From Megalonaias nervosa (lineage: Eukaryota > Mollusca > Bivalvia > Unionida > Unionidae), in assembly GCA_016617855.1 (NCBI GenBank), contig JAECUM010000795.1, positions 216,412-280,411 of the forward strand: a stretch of 64,000 bases of DNA, written 5' to 3'. Position numbers and translations under genes: made by a program. Positions within the stretch are counted from its first letter, which is position 1. Each line of letters begins with the position of its first letter. Below the pieces are notes generated by a model, which ran no database searches, was not told where the DNA came from, and was given only the letters and a program-made list of their open reading frames with translations. Shown here piece by piece: positions 22,221 through 33,508 of the stretch.

Positions 22221-25074
22221 CTAAACAGATATAAATAATAAACGCTACAGTAATGCACATTTTATTACATAATTTGATTAAATAAGCCATATTTATGCAT
22301 CATTATCAACATTAAAAACGAACTGTCTTGGTGCAGACCATTGAGAATACATACTCATTATAGAGAGGATATTTGCTTACTTCCGTAACAATGGATATAT
22401 TTAACTGAGTAGGTGAAAATACTGAAGTTTTTAATCCACAAGAGGAACTATATCCATTATTCACAAGAAGCAAAGCAAATTTTCTTTTGTTTAATGTTCA
22501 AACACATTGGCTAGTATAATATGTATAACAGACTGAAGTAGCAGATTTCTTACAGTATCCGGCTCAATAATGTCAGTTGTTTGTTATTTATGTTCTGCTG
22601 TGTTGTGTACATTCAGGGGTCATGCTACCAGGCGAAGTGGGCGACTAAGTCACCTAAAAAATGTAAACTTTGCCTTCTTCTGTTAGGAAAACGAAAATGA
22701 CTTCCCCCTGTGACTTTATTAGAGGTACACTGAATAATCATACCTTTTGAGATGCCCCCTCGCCTTAGGCAGGTTTATTCTAGTACTGTGTTGTAGCAAA
22801 AGGTATTCTTCAAGCCATCAGTAGTAGCTAGGTCTAGTTTTGATATCAATTAGGCTGACAAACAAACTCTTGCACATTCACAGGCATGTGTTTTGATAGC
22901 TGATTGACCATTAACCATTTCCCAAGTTGGCAACCAGGCCCTCACTACCTGATTTACGCATGTTATCCTTTGACGATAAAAAACATACAAACTTGTGTTT
23001 CGAAATTTTAACAATAGTATGAATATAGCAATTTGTGTTTTAAGAATAAAATCAGTGATCTCGATATTTTAACTGCCTCTTGTACACTATTTCATCATAA
23101 AATCAGTTTGAAACAGTAAGTGTACCAGTAACTGGGACAAAATGGCAGACATCGCAATATCTGGGAATTACCAGATTATTAGATTGTCTGTTTTCGTAAA
23201 TCATCGAGCAGATATATACAGAAAAATATACAATTCATAGAAACCAAAGCCTAGGTATTATGTTATTTAAGATTTAACTTTAAAATGCAATTATATGGGT
23301 CAGAAACTTATGAGACAATGCTCTGTTGTGGAATTCACGAGAAGTGTTATAAGGTCAAAGTTGTTTTCTGACTTGACTCGTATTTACAAAAATACAGAAA
23401 AAAGCTGCGAACAGATAATATTTAATCAATGCCTAAAATTAATAAAAGTACACAGACAAATAAATGAACCATAAATATGCAGTCCTATCATGGGCTGTTG
23501 TAATGAAGCTATATAAAGTGAGTGACTACATTATGAAAACCCCTCCTTCTAAAAATAGATACACTCATGTCTGTGTTGATTCGGTTGGAAAGGGTTTAGT
23601 TCATATACCAACTGTAAATGAGCCATGTCTGTAATTTTATGCATTTTAGTGTGTTATGTATGAATAGTTATGGTAATGTTTTATCTGCAACAAAGAAATG
23701 AGGACACTTGTGCATTTGCCCTCATGTACATGGTACAGAGGTTGTGCCAAACGCGTTTAGAAATTTTTGAAAGTGCCATTATTGTGAACTTTAAAAAAGC
23801 ATAAAAAAAAATAAATACAAAAATATATATAAAAAATTGATTAAGGGTAGTTGATTAAGCATTCTTACCAACTTGCAATTACAATAATGTAATCTAGTTA
23901 CTCTGTTAAATTTTGTCACAATGCAGTTTCTATTATTCTCTTTTAGAGTCATAGGCCAAAATAACTAAGAAAATTTTCTACTAGAAAATAAAGTATTGCT
24001 TAAATCCAATGTTAAATGTTAAATGCAAATATGAACTGGGAAATAGAAGACATAATTCAAATAAGAGAACACACATTATATATTGTTTCTTGCTTTGCAT
24101 CCACTTCTCCCTATTCTATCCAAAAGGAGAAGTCACTTCTCCCTAAAATTCAAGTCTAGCTTGACCCTGGTACATTCTTACAGAAAATATAATTAGAAAC
24201 ATAATTCTCCTTCCCAATTCAAGGTAAAACAGCACATAAAAAAAGGAAGGAAAAAAAATGTGTCCATTGATGGATTTAAACTGGGGATGTCCATGTGTGA
24301 AGCAGCAATATTTACCACAAGACCAGGTATGCATCATCCGAAAGTTTCAAAATTTCTTTATCATTAATGTTATCAATGTCTATTGACAGGCAGTGGAAAA
24401 ATATTCATTGTATTTCACTCTATTGAAATGGCAAGGTTATTTCTCTTAGAAAATCCAGTATTTCACAGCCCAGCATAAAACAAATATAGGCTACTGTGAT
24501 GTAAATGTTGTATACAGAAACGCAAATGCATTTGGTTTTGGCTTTATGTTAATCATCCTGACACAGAAGAAATATTCCCATCTTGTAGATAAAGCCATGC
24601 CTTATTATCTAGTGATGAAATATGCTAATTTTCATGGAGTATGCTTCATCATCTAGATATGAAAGCATGACGCTGATATAATTACTTTGGATTATGTAGG
24701 GAATACCAGTGAGGCAGACAAAATCAGGATGACCGCACCCCGTTAAATTGAACATACATCTGCTCTCATGTTGAGATTTGAATTCCTATAAAAGCTACAT
24801 ATTTTAATGTAAATAAAGCATGCTACACAATTCTGGGCTTTTGTTAAGTTCAATATATTGTTTTATTATATACTGTATAAACAATTCCATTAGTTTAGTG
24901 TTGTTGATGAGAGTCAATATCCAGCTGTATTGGCCATGGTTAAGTACAGATATTCGCTGCTTCCTTATATGGTAAACATGTGCCCTCATTCGATGAATAT
25001 TCAATTCTGGCTATTGCTAAACAAAAATGGGAACTGAAACATCAAACACGAACAGTGTCATAAGTCTGATGCCA
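22221..25074. other. Intronic, nothing firm
   Basis: AT-rich intron. Near 24265-24320 the minus strand has a weak tRNA-like stretch (GTGGTAAATATTGC ... CAGTTTAAATCC) that may be an old SINE head. Otherwise nothing that I can support. Confidence 0.35.
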
Positions 25075-25262
25075 ACCAGAGGACAATAGTGACGTCAAAG
25101 CGGTCCTACCTTACACCAATACCAGAGGACAATAGTGACGTCAAAGCGGTCCTACCTTACACCAATACCAGAGGACAATAGTGACATCAAAGTGGTCCTA
25201 CCTCACACCAATACCAGAAGACAAAAGTGACGTCAAAGCGGTCCTACCTCACACCAATACCA
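25075..25262. repeat. 46-bp tandem array carrying TGACGTCA palindromes, 4 copies
   Basis: The unit is ACCAGAGGACAATAGTGACG followed by TCAAAGCGGTCCTACC and TTACACCAAT. Three of the four units contain the perfect cAMP-response-element palindrome TGACGTCA (25090-25097, 25136-25143, 25228-25235). The third unit has TGACATCA at 25182-25189, a CpG-to-CpA change. The array lies 1.4 kb past the donor of the 26645-26680 microexon. Confidence 0.9.
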
Positions 25263-26644
25263 GAGAACCGACTGTCTGAGAATGAGGATGTTTGGTATTG
25301 CTCTTTAAAATACGATATAGTTCTCATCTATAGAAAATATGTCATCCAAATTAAAAACAGAAAATCCAAATAAATCCAAAGACTTAATTAAATGATTTAA
25401 AAAACTACGAGAGTGGACTTATAGTTATTGCTAGTTGCTGCTGAGAGAAAGAGAGTCAGACTGACCCTTGATACAATGTTATCAATGAATAATTACCTTT
25501 ATGTAAACAGTACTTTTATCCACTCTGAATAGTAACATTTTATTTTGTACTGGAACTGTATGAAACTGAAGCGACTCCAAAATGAATCTACATCCTTATT
25601 TTCAGGTATTATCCAAGACTGATGTGCCACAATACTCTGGCAATAATCTTGACATACACTGCACTTTCAAATTTTACCTGCAACCGTGAGAGCAACTTCA
25701 ATGAAAGACAATCACAATGACCATCTGACATGACATTTTCTCATTCCATCTTTTCAAAATTTTAAATTGTCAGTGATCTATTGCATCATTTTTTTCCCTA
25801 ATATTATTTCTTTTTGGGGTTTTTTGGCCACATGGCATTTCATCCTCTTGACAAACACATTGCATTGACTGCTGAGAGTTACTGATATAGAGTATTAAAA
25901 TATACTGGACCCTCATGGTACAAAAAAAAGAAGTGTGTGTTATTCACACATAATATCATGTAACTTACTTGAATTTATACTTATAAACAACATTGTGCAT
26001 AAATAATGGAAACGGTCAAATGTTAATAAAACAACTGCACTGTCTTTTACAAAATAAAATATGAGGATAAGAACATGCTGCCATAATGATTTCAGTGTAA
26101 TAATCCAAATGAAGAATTTACTGAATTTGTTAATTGTGGATACACAATGCTCCATAAAAAATGAAAAGCTGAGACTGTGAGCTAGAAAATAAATGTTACT
26201 CATGACTGCTTAAAAATTTTGTCAGGATTCTAATCTGAGTTCCAGCAAGGGTGCATCTTGAAATAAATGTGTCATAAATCAAATCAGAGTCATTGTGACC
26301 TATATAGTTATTCAACAAGATTTCATTGCAATGTCTCATGCACTGCATTAAATTATCAGCTGAATGTTGTAAAACTGTGCATGATATTTGCAAGACATAC
26401 ATATTGTTCATGCTTCAATAAATTTCTACCATATTTCCCATATTTATAAATTCCTGGTTTTTTTCTCACATGGATGGGGAAATTCCTATCTCCTAAATTT
26501 CTGTTCTAGAATAGATCCCAACCCAATGCTGCTTACAAATACTGAGTATCTCATGAACTTCCTATTCCCTAAAAGGCTTATGTCTGCTTGGAAATGCATT
26601 CTTAGAAACCCTTCCTATGACCATGCAATCATAAATTAACTTAC
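25263..26644. other. Intronic, nothing recognised
   Basis: AT-rich intron between the CRE array and the microexon. Several 60-87 codon open frames are unsupported. Confidence 0.4.
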
Positions 26645-26680
26645 TGTCATATGATAACATCTCCAAATATCAGGGCATTT
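26645..26680 (-). CDS. ZCCHC7: ZCCHC7-like 36-nt microexon with IWRxYx motif
   Basis: The acceptor TCTTTTTCAG precedes 26680 and the donor ACA|GTAAGT follows 26645. The 12 codons, phase 0 on both sides, read KCPDIWRCYHMT. The Cys is the fourth ligand of knuckle 4 (CX2CX4HX4C when joined to CYRCCMYGHQQN of the previous exon). IWRCYHM corresponds to IWRQYHL of human ZCCHC7 and to the IWRxYxL linker motif between knuckles 4 and 5 of yeast Air1/Air2, known to matter for binding the Trf4/5 poly(A) polymerase. It is far too short to be seen as an open frame; splice sites, phase and motif together support it. Confidence 0.93.
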
Positions 26681-27089
26681 CTGAAAAAGAAATAAAATGT
26701 AAATAGCATATTGAATTACCTAAATTAAGTTTTCCATTTACATTTTTAGTTCAACAGGGTATGCTCCCATACAATATTTTGTGCATGGGGTTTTTTTTGG
26801 TGGGGGGGAGACAATGGTGGTCAGTTTAAAATACTTCAATAAATTAAACGTACCACAAATGTTCAGCAGAAACTCAATGTAAACAAATAACTTTATTTAC
26901 TATGTATGTTGGGACAATGTTCTTGTTGGGACACCATAAATTAATTTTTAAAGTAATTTTTGTGCACTGTATGTTCTGGGACACATCTTTTTTTCGAGTC
27001 ATAAGTTGTGGGTCACCTTTTAAATCATTCAAAAATTACATGTTGGAAAATGCACTCCAATATAATTATATTTTTTTATAAATATAAAA

Positions 27090-27482
27090 CTGTGCATTTG
27101 ATATAAAACTCTTTAATCCACTGCAGCATCGTCTCATAAACCCATCCCTTCTCCTGCACAGGTAAGATCCATCCTTTTGGTACATGAACACATGCTGCAA
27201 AAAATTATGATTGGAGGCAACAAATCTCCTGAAGTGCAAACTGCAAGGTCATTTTCTTTTAAAATCTGCACCAGTCTTGCTAATTTTCACACTTTTAACC
27301 CCCATTTTATTGACAGTCCATCCAGGAATGAGATCAAAGTGCACTGGAATTTGATCTATGTTAATGATCATATTGTCTGCAAAATCATCTTCTCTTCTGG
27401 CCTTCACAAATTCATCAAATGATTTTATTTTCTCCAAATCTTTTGAGTGACACTGGGTCATCGATGTCTGTGCACAAAGCAC
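27090..27482 (-). pseudogene. Pogo/Tigger-like DDE transposase fragment
   Basis: The translation contains INIDQIPVHFDL and GWTVNKMGVKSVKI, matching the pogo/CENP-B DDE block 'N.DETPV.FD....TVN.KG.K.V.I'. The Asp is the first catalytic residue. After a frameshift near 27245 the next frames give LPPIIIF and then QEKGWVYETMLQWIKEFY, the family's 'LPP..IF' and 'KGWM....M..WI' segments. Sequence after about 27090, which would hold the second catalytic Asp, is lost. The DNA-binding N-terminus was not found. Inactive relic. Confidence 0.75.
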
Positions 27483-29532
27483 TCTATTGTGTCACTTTAA
27501 AAATTGTTCCATTGTTTCAATTTATTTTCAAAATTCCCACAAGTACCAGTAAAAAGTTACCAAAGTTGGCTTCCTGTGTGTGTGTGTGTGTGTGTAAAAA
27601 ATCAGCACACTTAAAAGAATCCAAAGTTGGCTTCTGAGGTCAGCTCACTTTGTAATAAAATAACCTTTGTATTTGATATCCTGTCAGTAAGTTCACAAAA
27701 TTTGTTTATTGCTTGCTGCCAGTTTTGTTTATTATCCACTCGGGCTTCTATTTGCTTGGCATCTGTGGTCATAATTAATACAAATGGGCACTGATGTCAA
27801 TGGGTAAAAAGTATACACAGAAATAATTTGCATTAATAATACTTTTTGTAACCCATACACTCACAGTGAATGTATTTTCAAATAATGATTTTTATTTGCG
27901 AGATACTGTCATACAGTTAACCTGGATAAAGTACAACCTTGGTTATTTTGCACCTAATGTTGTTGTGCATGAATGGCAGATGCCTTCAAGCAGTCAGTTG
28001 ATACTTTCCTCTCATGTTTGTGATTCTGTTGGATCCAGTTTTCAGTAGGAAAACATATTCAAACTTTTGAGTACAACCAAACACGATTTGTTTCTCTATG
28101 TTCACGTCAATGAACAATGTGGTGTGTGTTATCTGACATAAGCAATACATGCTACAATATGGATGCCTATGCTACACATACGGAGTTTGAGGATCTATTT
28201 TTTTTTTCCTTTAATGCTTATGATGGAAAAAAAAGAGGAATAAATGATAATAATACAAGGTTATTTTCTTTCATTTTATAATCAAATAAGCATTTTATCT
28301 ATTTTACTGTGACTTCGGGTGGGGTGGGGTGGGGGTGCAAATTCAACACAAACTTATTTCATTTCTTAAGTCTAGGGACATGTGATCTAGGTGAAAAAAA
28401 GTTTCACCGTAAGTTTTGGGACAGGAAAAAAAATGTATTATTTTATTGTATCCCAATATATATATATATATATATATATATGGTAAATACAGTAGTCATT
28501 ATTCCACTTATTACAGAAAACCATATTTTAACCTTTCCACTGGTGTCTTAAAGAGCAAATTTAAGCAATAGGGTCTGTACATGCTGTTTGCAGCAAAATG
28601 AGAAGGCACAAGATAGCAAGGGAAACTAAGATTCTGGTTACCACTAAGTGCTGATGAATTGGTGAGGAGTGCATGAAAATTAGAATCACCTTTGTCCTAT
28701 GTGAAAGTTCATATGATGGATATTTGATGACAGACTTTTAATGTATAACAAGTTGACATGCAGTTCTCACAAATTCATGCATCAGTATAGTCTGAGTTGC
28801 CTCCCTCTTATTATCCAAACACATGAAAACACACATGAACTAAAGCTTCATACCTAGAATTATACTTATAAGCAACCGGTGTCAAAACCATCAATATGTC
28901 GACACTGGCTATTTCCTCAGGATGGGCATTTTAAATCTTACCATATGCTTCTTTGTGAGTAAAACACCCTGTCATTTGTACTAATTAACCAATAAGTCAA
29001 CACAGAGCAGTTTGACTTTCCTGAAGCACTAAATGTGGACCAAAAATTCAAAGGAAAAAGGAAGGAAAAGACAAAACTATGCATGCTTAGACTCTGGAAG
29101 CTAGATTTGAATATATCTTTGCAAACCATCCTTAAAGTTTGGTAACTGCTGATGGTGGAGAACTGTAATTATTGTGCTGAAACCATTTTCAACTTTCAGT
29201 CACAGTGACCTTGACTTTTATCCTTAGACCACAAAATCAAGAGGATTCTTCCATATTCCAAGCACAAGCCATCCACAATGTTTAGTAACCTTTGATGCTG
29301 GATAAAACCTTAAGTTATTACCTGGAAATGAAGACTGTTACAAGCAGCCTGACATACAGTATGCTGGACAACATCATAATATTACTATGCTCCATCTTAT
29401 GGCATGTATAACTGACTCTGCTATAAGTGGATTTCACACGCTATCCAGGTGCACTAAAATAAACACATTAAATTTTATAGACCAAGAAGATTAAATGGTT
29501 TACTCAATCGAGTCTTCTCCTTTAAAATGTGT
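27483..29532. other. Intronic, microsatellites only
   Basis: A GT tract lies at about 27576-27595 and an AT tract at about 28457-28481. A minus-strand frame near 27630-27775 is open for about 50 codons but has no known motif; it may be leftover transposon. Confidence 0.35.
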
Positions 29533-30482
29533 TGTTATGTATATTTAATTTAATTGTTTGTTTGTTAGTTTTAGAAAAAAAACTTTTTTATTTCATTACA
29601 TGCTATCGTAATGAAACACTGTATGCTGGACTTTACCTTGTCAAAAATTTAGTTCATTTCTGCTTGACCTGATTGACTTTTCTGAAAACTTTTTTTTATT
29701 TCGTTTTATTTCAACGACTAATACATAGTTTAATCGTTCTCTGTGTGTATGAGCTTAATATCAGTATTATTATTCAGGTAAACAAGGAGGAGTAAATATG
29801 TTTATTTGGGTTGGGATTTTGGAATTTCCTAAGTGAATTTTACAGGTTATTGTGCTGTAAGTAAACAAGGCTCATTAGATCATTCTAGAAGGTTATTTTC
29901 CATTAGGTAATCGTGTTTTTAAGAAAATGCTAATTGTGACCTGTGGTCAAGTAGAGAGCTATATAATCTTGTAATTGTGAGGACTTGGTCATTCTTGCTT
30001 TAACATCTAGCACTTTCAAGTTGTATTATGTTGTGACCAGTTGGGCTGAATTTTATTTTCTTCAAATTACTGAATTCAAGTGATTATTTTCTCTGGAAAT
30101 ACAAAAGTGCTCCGATAAAATTCTTGGATAAAGACATTCACTGGAATTTATAACATATTCGAACCTGGAATTATATTACTGTGATTCAACAAAAGACTGT
30201 TGACACATCAGCACTCCATAAGCTATAACAGACACATCATTGCCTTCAGTTTTGGATCTCTTCAGGACTTGTACTGAGTTTTATTCAGGATTTTAAATTA
30301 TTAGGACTTGTGTCTGTAATTCTTGGATTATTTTGGGATTTAATTCGCAATACCTAAGATCTTTCTTCTCATTTTCACTTCGCATTTTTGGGAAATAAAT
30401 TATTTCTTAAATTTAACAAAGCCTATTGTCTTTCACTCTTTTCTCTTACTTATTTTAAAAGCATAAACTCATAACAGAAAAT

Positions 30483-30500
30483 TGGGTGCTCGTCCTTGAG
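30483..30500 (+). promoter_or_regulatory. LTR primer-binding site, tRNA-Pro-like
   Basis: TGGGTGCTCGTCC followed by TTGAG lies 6 bases after the end of the left LTR. It matches the well-known tRNA-Pro primer site TGGGGGCTCGTCC at 12 of the first 13 positions. This supports the 5' LTR boundary. Confidence 0.7.
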
Positions 30501-30633
30501 ATACAGATTTGGCTAAATTATTTCAGAAAACTTTGTTTTTGAAATTTAAATTCCCCTACTTTTGGAATTTTTAAAATCCCAAGTATTATTTCACATTTTA
30601 GAAATCTTTAGTGAACTCCACAAACTTTTCACA

Positions 30634-30778
30634 ATGTCATCTAAAGTGGAGATCTTTATTTCAAATCCTACCCAGGAGCAACTAGACCCCTTGAAAAAAG
30701 ATAACTGCTTCAGCTTGCCAGAAAATATTATCTTTCCGAGGCAAAAGCTTCTTTAGCAAAGCAAGAAATAAAAAATAT
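30634..30778 (+). pseudogene. Gag N-terminal fragment of the LTR element
   Basis: An ATG about 150 bp after the LTR begins MSSKVEIFISNPTQEQL, followed by a KKDNCFSL stretch. It resembles the helical N-terminus seen in gag of INT-first gypsy elements ('FL..PT.E.L....K..L'). The frame is broken near 30740, where the next frame continues AKASLAKQEIKN. The sequence then runs straight into a second LTR. The same start (MSSKVETFLFSPT) occurs at 54754 on the minus strand. Confidence 0.6.
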
Positions 30779-31677
30779 TTCATTTTATGTCAACAACTAA
30801 TACACAGCTAAATTATTCTCTATGTTTATGGGCTTTATATCAGGATCTTTATTAATAGAAGAAGTAAATATGTTTACTGGAGTCAGGGTTTTGGACTTTT
30901 CTAAGTGAATTTTACAGGTTATGGTTTTGATTTTGTAAACATCGGGATCATTCAAGAAGGTTATTTTCCATTAGGTACTGTATTTTTGTTTTTAGAAAAT
31001 GCTAACTGTGACCTGTGGTCAAGTAGAGAGCTATATAATCTTGTAATTGTAAGGACTTGGTCACTCTTGCTTTAACATCTAGCACTTTCAAGTTGTATTA
31101 TGTTGTAACCAGTTGGGCTGAATTTTATTTTCTTCAAATTACTGAATTCAAGTAATTATTTTCTCTGGAAATACAAAAGTACTTTAATAAAATTCTAGCA
31201 CTTTTAAGTTGTATTATATTTTGTGACCAGGAGTTTTGGGCTTAAATCTTCTTTGTTCAAATTATTGAATTCAAGCAATTATTTTCTCTGGAAATACAAA
31301 AGTGCACTAATAAAATTTTTGGATAGAGATATTCATTGGAATTTATAATATATTCAAACCTGGAATTATATTTCTGTGATTCAACAAAAGACTGTTAACA
31401 CATCAACATTTCAACAGCTACCACAGACACGACATCGACTTCTGTTTGGGGATTTTTTTGGGACTTTTACTGAATTCTATTCAGGACTTAAAATTACTAG
31501 GACTTGTGTCTGTAATTCTTGGATTATTTTGGGATTTAATTCACAATAACGTAAATTTGTTTTTTTTCTCATTTTCACTTTGTATTCTAGGGAAATAAAT
31601 ATATTTGTTAAACTATACAAAGCTTGTTGTCTTTCACTCTTTTCTGTTACTTATTTTAAGAGAATAGACTAATAACA

Positions 31678-33388
31678 ATGTACATATACCTTTCTATACA
31701 TTTCTTACCTGCTTTCACAAATCTACACTTTTTAAAAAATGTTACATTTTATACCAACTGCAATAATGTTGTCTGCTTTATAAAATACATAATGTGACTA
31801 AAATGTTGTGATCAGTTATTCAAGTGGAGATTCCCACGGAGCCACCCAAAAGGAAACAATCAACCTCGGATGGGCATCCTCTTACCTTTGCATGTACTGA
31901 AACTGGGGATCAAATCTAGAACTGCCAAGATGCAAAGACATCACATTACTACTATACATTCAGGTCCATATCTGAAATCAACGTTTTACTAAAATGATTT
32001 ATCTAGATTATATAGGGATTTACTGAGAAATCTCTATTCAGTGATGACTGGTGGGAGCAATTTTTATGGATTTATTGCTTGCTACTAGAGATGTAACAAT
32101 TTTGGAAAATTTCTACCAGGTAACGGTCAATCCTAACGATTGGTTACCCAGGTACATGATCAAAGGGAAATTGTATTAAATGTGAACCTAAACTGCTTTG
32201 TTGTAGGTTCATACATGCCAACCCCCAAGAGAGGTATAAGCGTAAATTATTATGAATATAAGTGGCAAAAAGCTTAATCTGAGCATAAAAAGAGCAATCT
32301 ATATAGCACATGCCATAATTACATAAAACTCTATGCAAAACGTACTTATTTATTTTATTTAACGTACATTTATTTTTGCTACTTACCTGGATCAGCAGTT
32401 AAAATTTTTGTCACAAATCAGCTAAATCTATGTGGATTAGTACTTGACACAAGAGTATAGACACAAAAGAAATTGATCAATTATTTATGCATAACACTCA
32501 CTTTAACTAGTCGACATGTCTATAGCAACTTTCACAAATAGTCGTTTAGTCAACAAATGATGACTCTGTAGTATCCTTTACCTGCCATTCTTTGTTCCTT
32601 AACAACAGTCCGGTGCAACATGGTTTTAAGTTTAACAAAATCTCTCTCCTCTAACATTTTTCAGTATATAACATCCAACAGTCACATTTTACAGCCCATT
32701 TCTTTTAATGATATCTGGCGCCATTTATTTTCAATTTAGACTGGTCCGCTACGTATCAAAATTGAATGAACCTATGACAAGTGGTATCACATTCAAGAAT
32801 CCCATCTGTTTTCTTGGAACTGTTTCATGTAAAATTAATGCAAAACTTACATTTACACATGTGGTAAATTTTTATTACGGTAGATTTTTTTTCAGTGTTA
32901 TTAAAGAACAAAGATTTCCCTTGTATTTAAATATTTCAGCGAAAAATTTCATTCTGTATAGTTGTCCATTTTGTTCACGTTATTTCCTAACATGGTACAA
33001 GTGCATGTTACGGTAACCAAGTTTGTGTTGCCTTTGCCATGACAAAAATATCTGTCTTGGGTTTCCCCCTAATAAAAAAAAGAGTCCAGAACAAACGTGA
33101 ACAGCGGCCCTGACTTCAACAGCTAATACTTGCTCCAGGGCCACAAACTTGAGGCAAAAATGGCATTAGTTAACTGGACATTGATATTGTGCTTTCTTTT
33201 ATTTGCATTGTAGTATGTATTTAAATTTTATTTCATCACATATTTCTTAATCAGTACTTACTGTCACTGTCGACAAAAGGTATTGACCTAGTTAATGTCA
33301 TCAGGATCTCAAAACGAGCATGTTTAAGTTGCAAGAAAAATGGCACATGAGCCATGGACAGACACAAAGTTAGGACAGTCTAACTTTA
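31678..33388. other. Intronic, nothing firm
   Basis: AT-rich intron. A weak tRNA-like phrase on the minus strand lies at about 31890-31945. The 102-codon frame at 32708-33016 has no motif or splice support. Confidence 0.35.
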
Positions 33389-33508
33389 AATATCAGCATT
33401 GATTCTTAAATAGGTTGGGGAAGAAAGGAGAGAAGTGTCCTCCCTTGTATTATTATATAGTACATGTATGACAAGTAAATTGTTAGCAACCATCCAAGCT
33501 CCTGTAGT
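33389..33508. mobile_element. Solo terminal arm of the long-TIR hAT MITE
   Basis: About 120 bp match the right arm of the element at 49704-50245 (AGAAAGGAGAGAAGTGTCCT and ACATGTATGAC phrases), ending AAGCTCCTGTAG instead of GAGCCCCTGTG. No opposite arm is seen nearby, so the rest was deleted. More diverged than the 50-kb copy. Confidence 0.75.

Larger units (their letters stand above)
29533..31677 (+). mobile_element. Collapsed LTR retrotransposon: LTR - gag start - partial LTR
   Basis: The left LTR (29533-30476) begins TGTTATGTATATTTAATTTA and ends TAACA. About 300 bp of internal sequence follows (primer-binding site and start of gag). A second LTR then begins abruptly at about 30779, lacking roughly the first 150 bp, and ends TAACA at 31677. 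The same LTR occurs complete at 60069-61226. The internal domain has therefore been deleted by recombination. The right LTR has an internal tandem duplication of about 120 bp (about 31073-31194 and 31195-31315), including the 'TAGCACTTT(C/T)AAGTTGTATTA' and 'TTTTCTCTGGAAATACAAAA' blocks. Confidence 0.85.
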
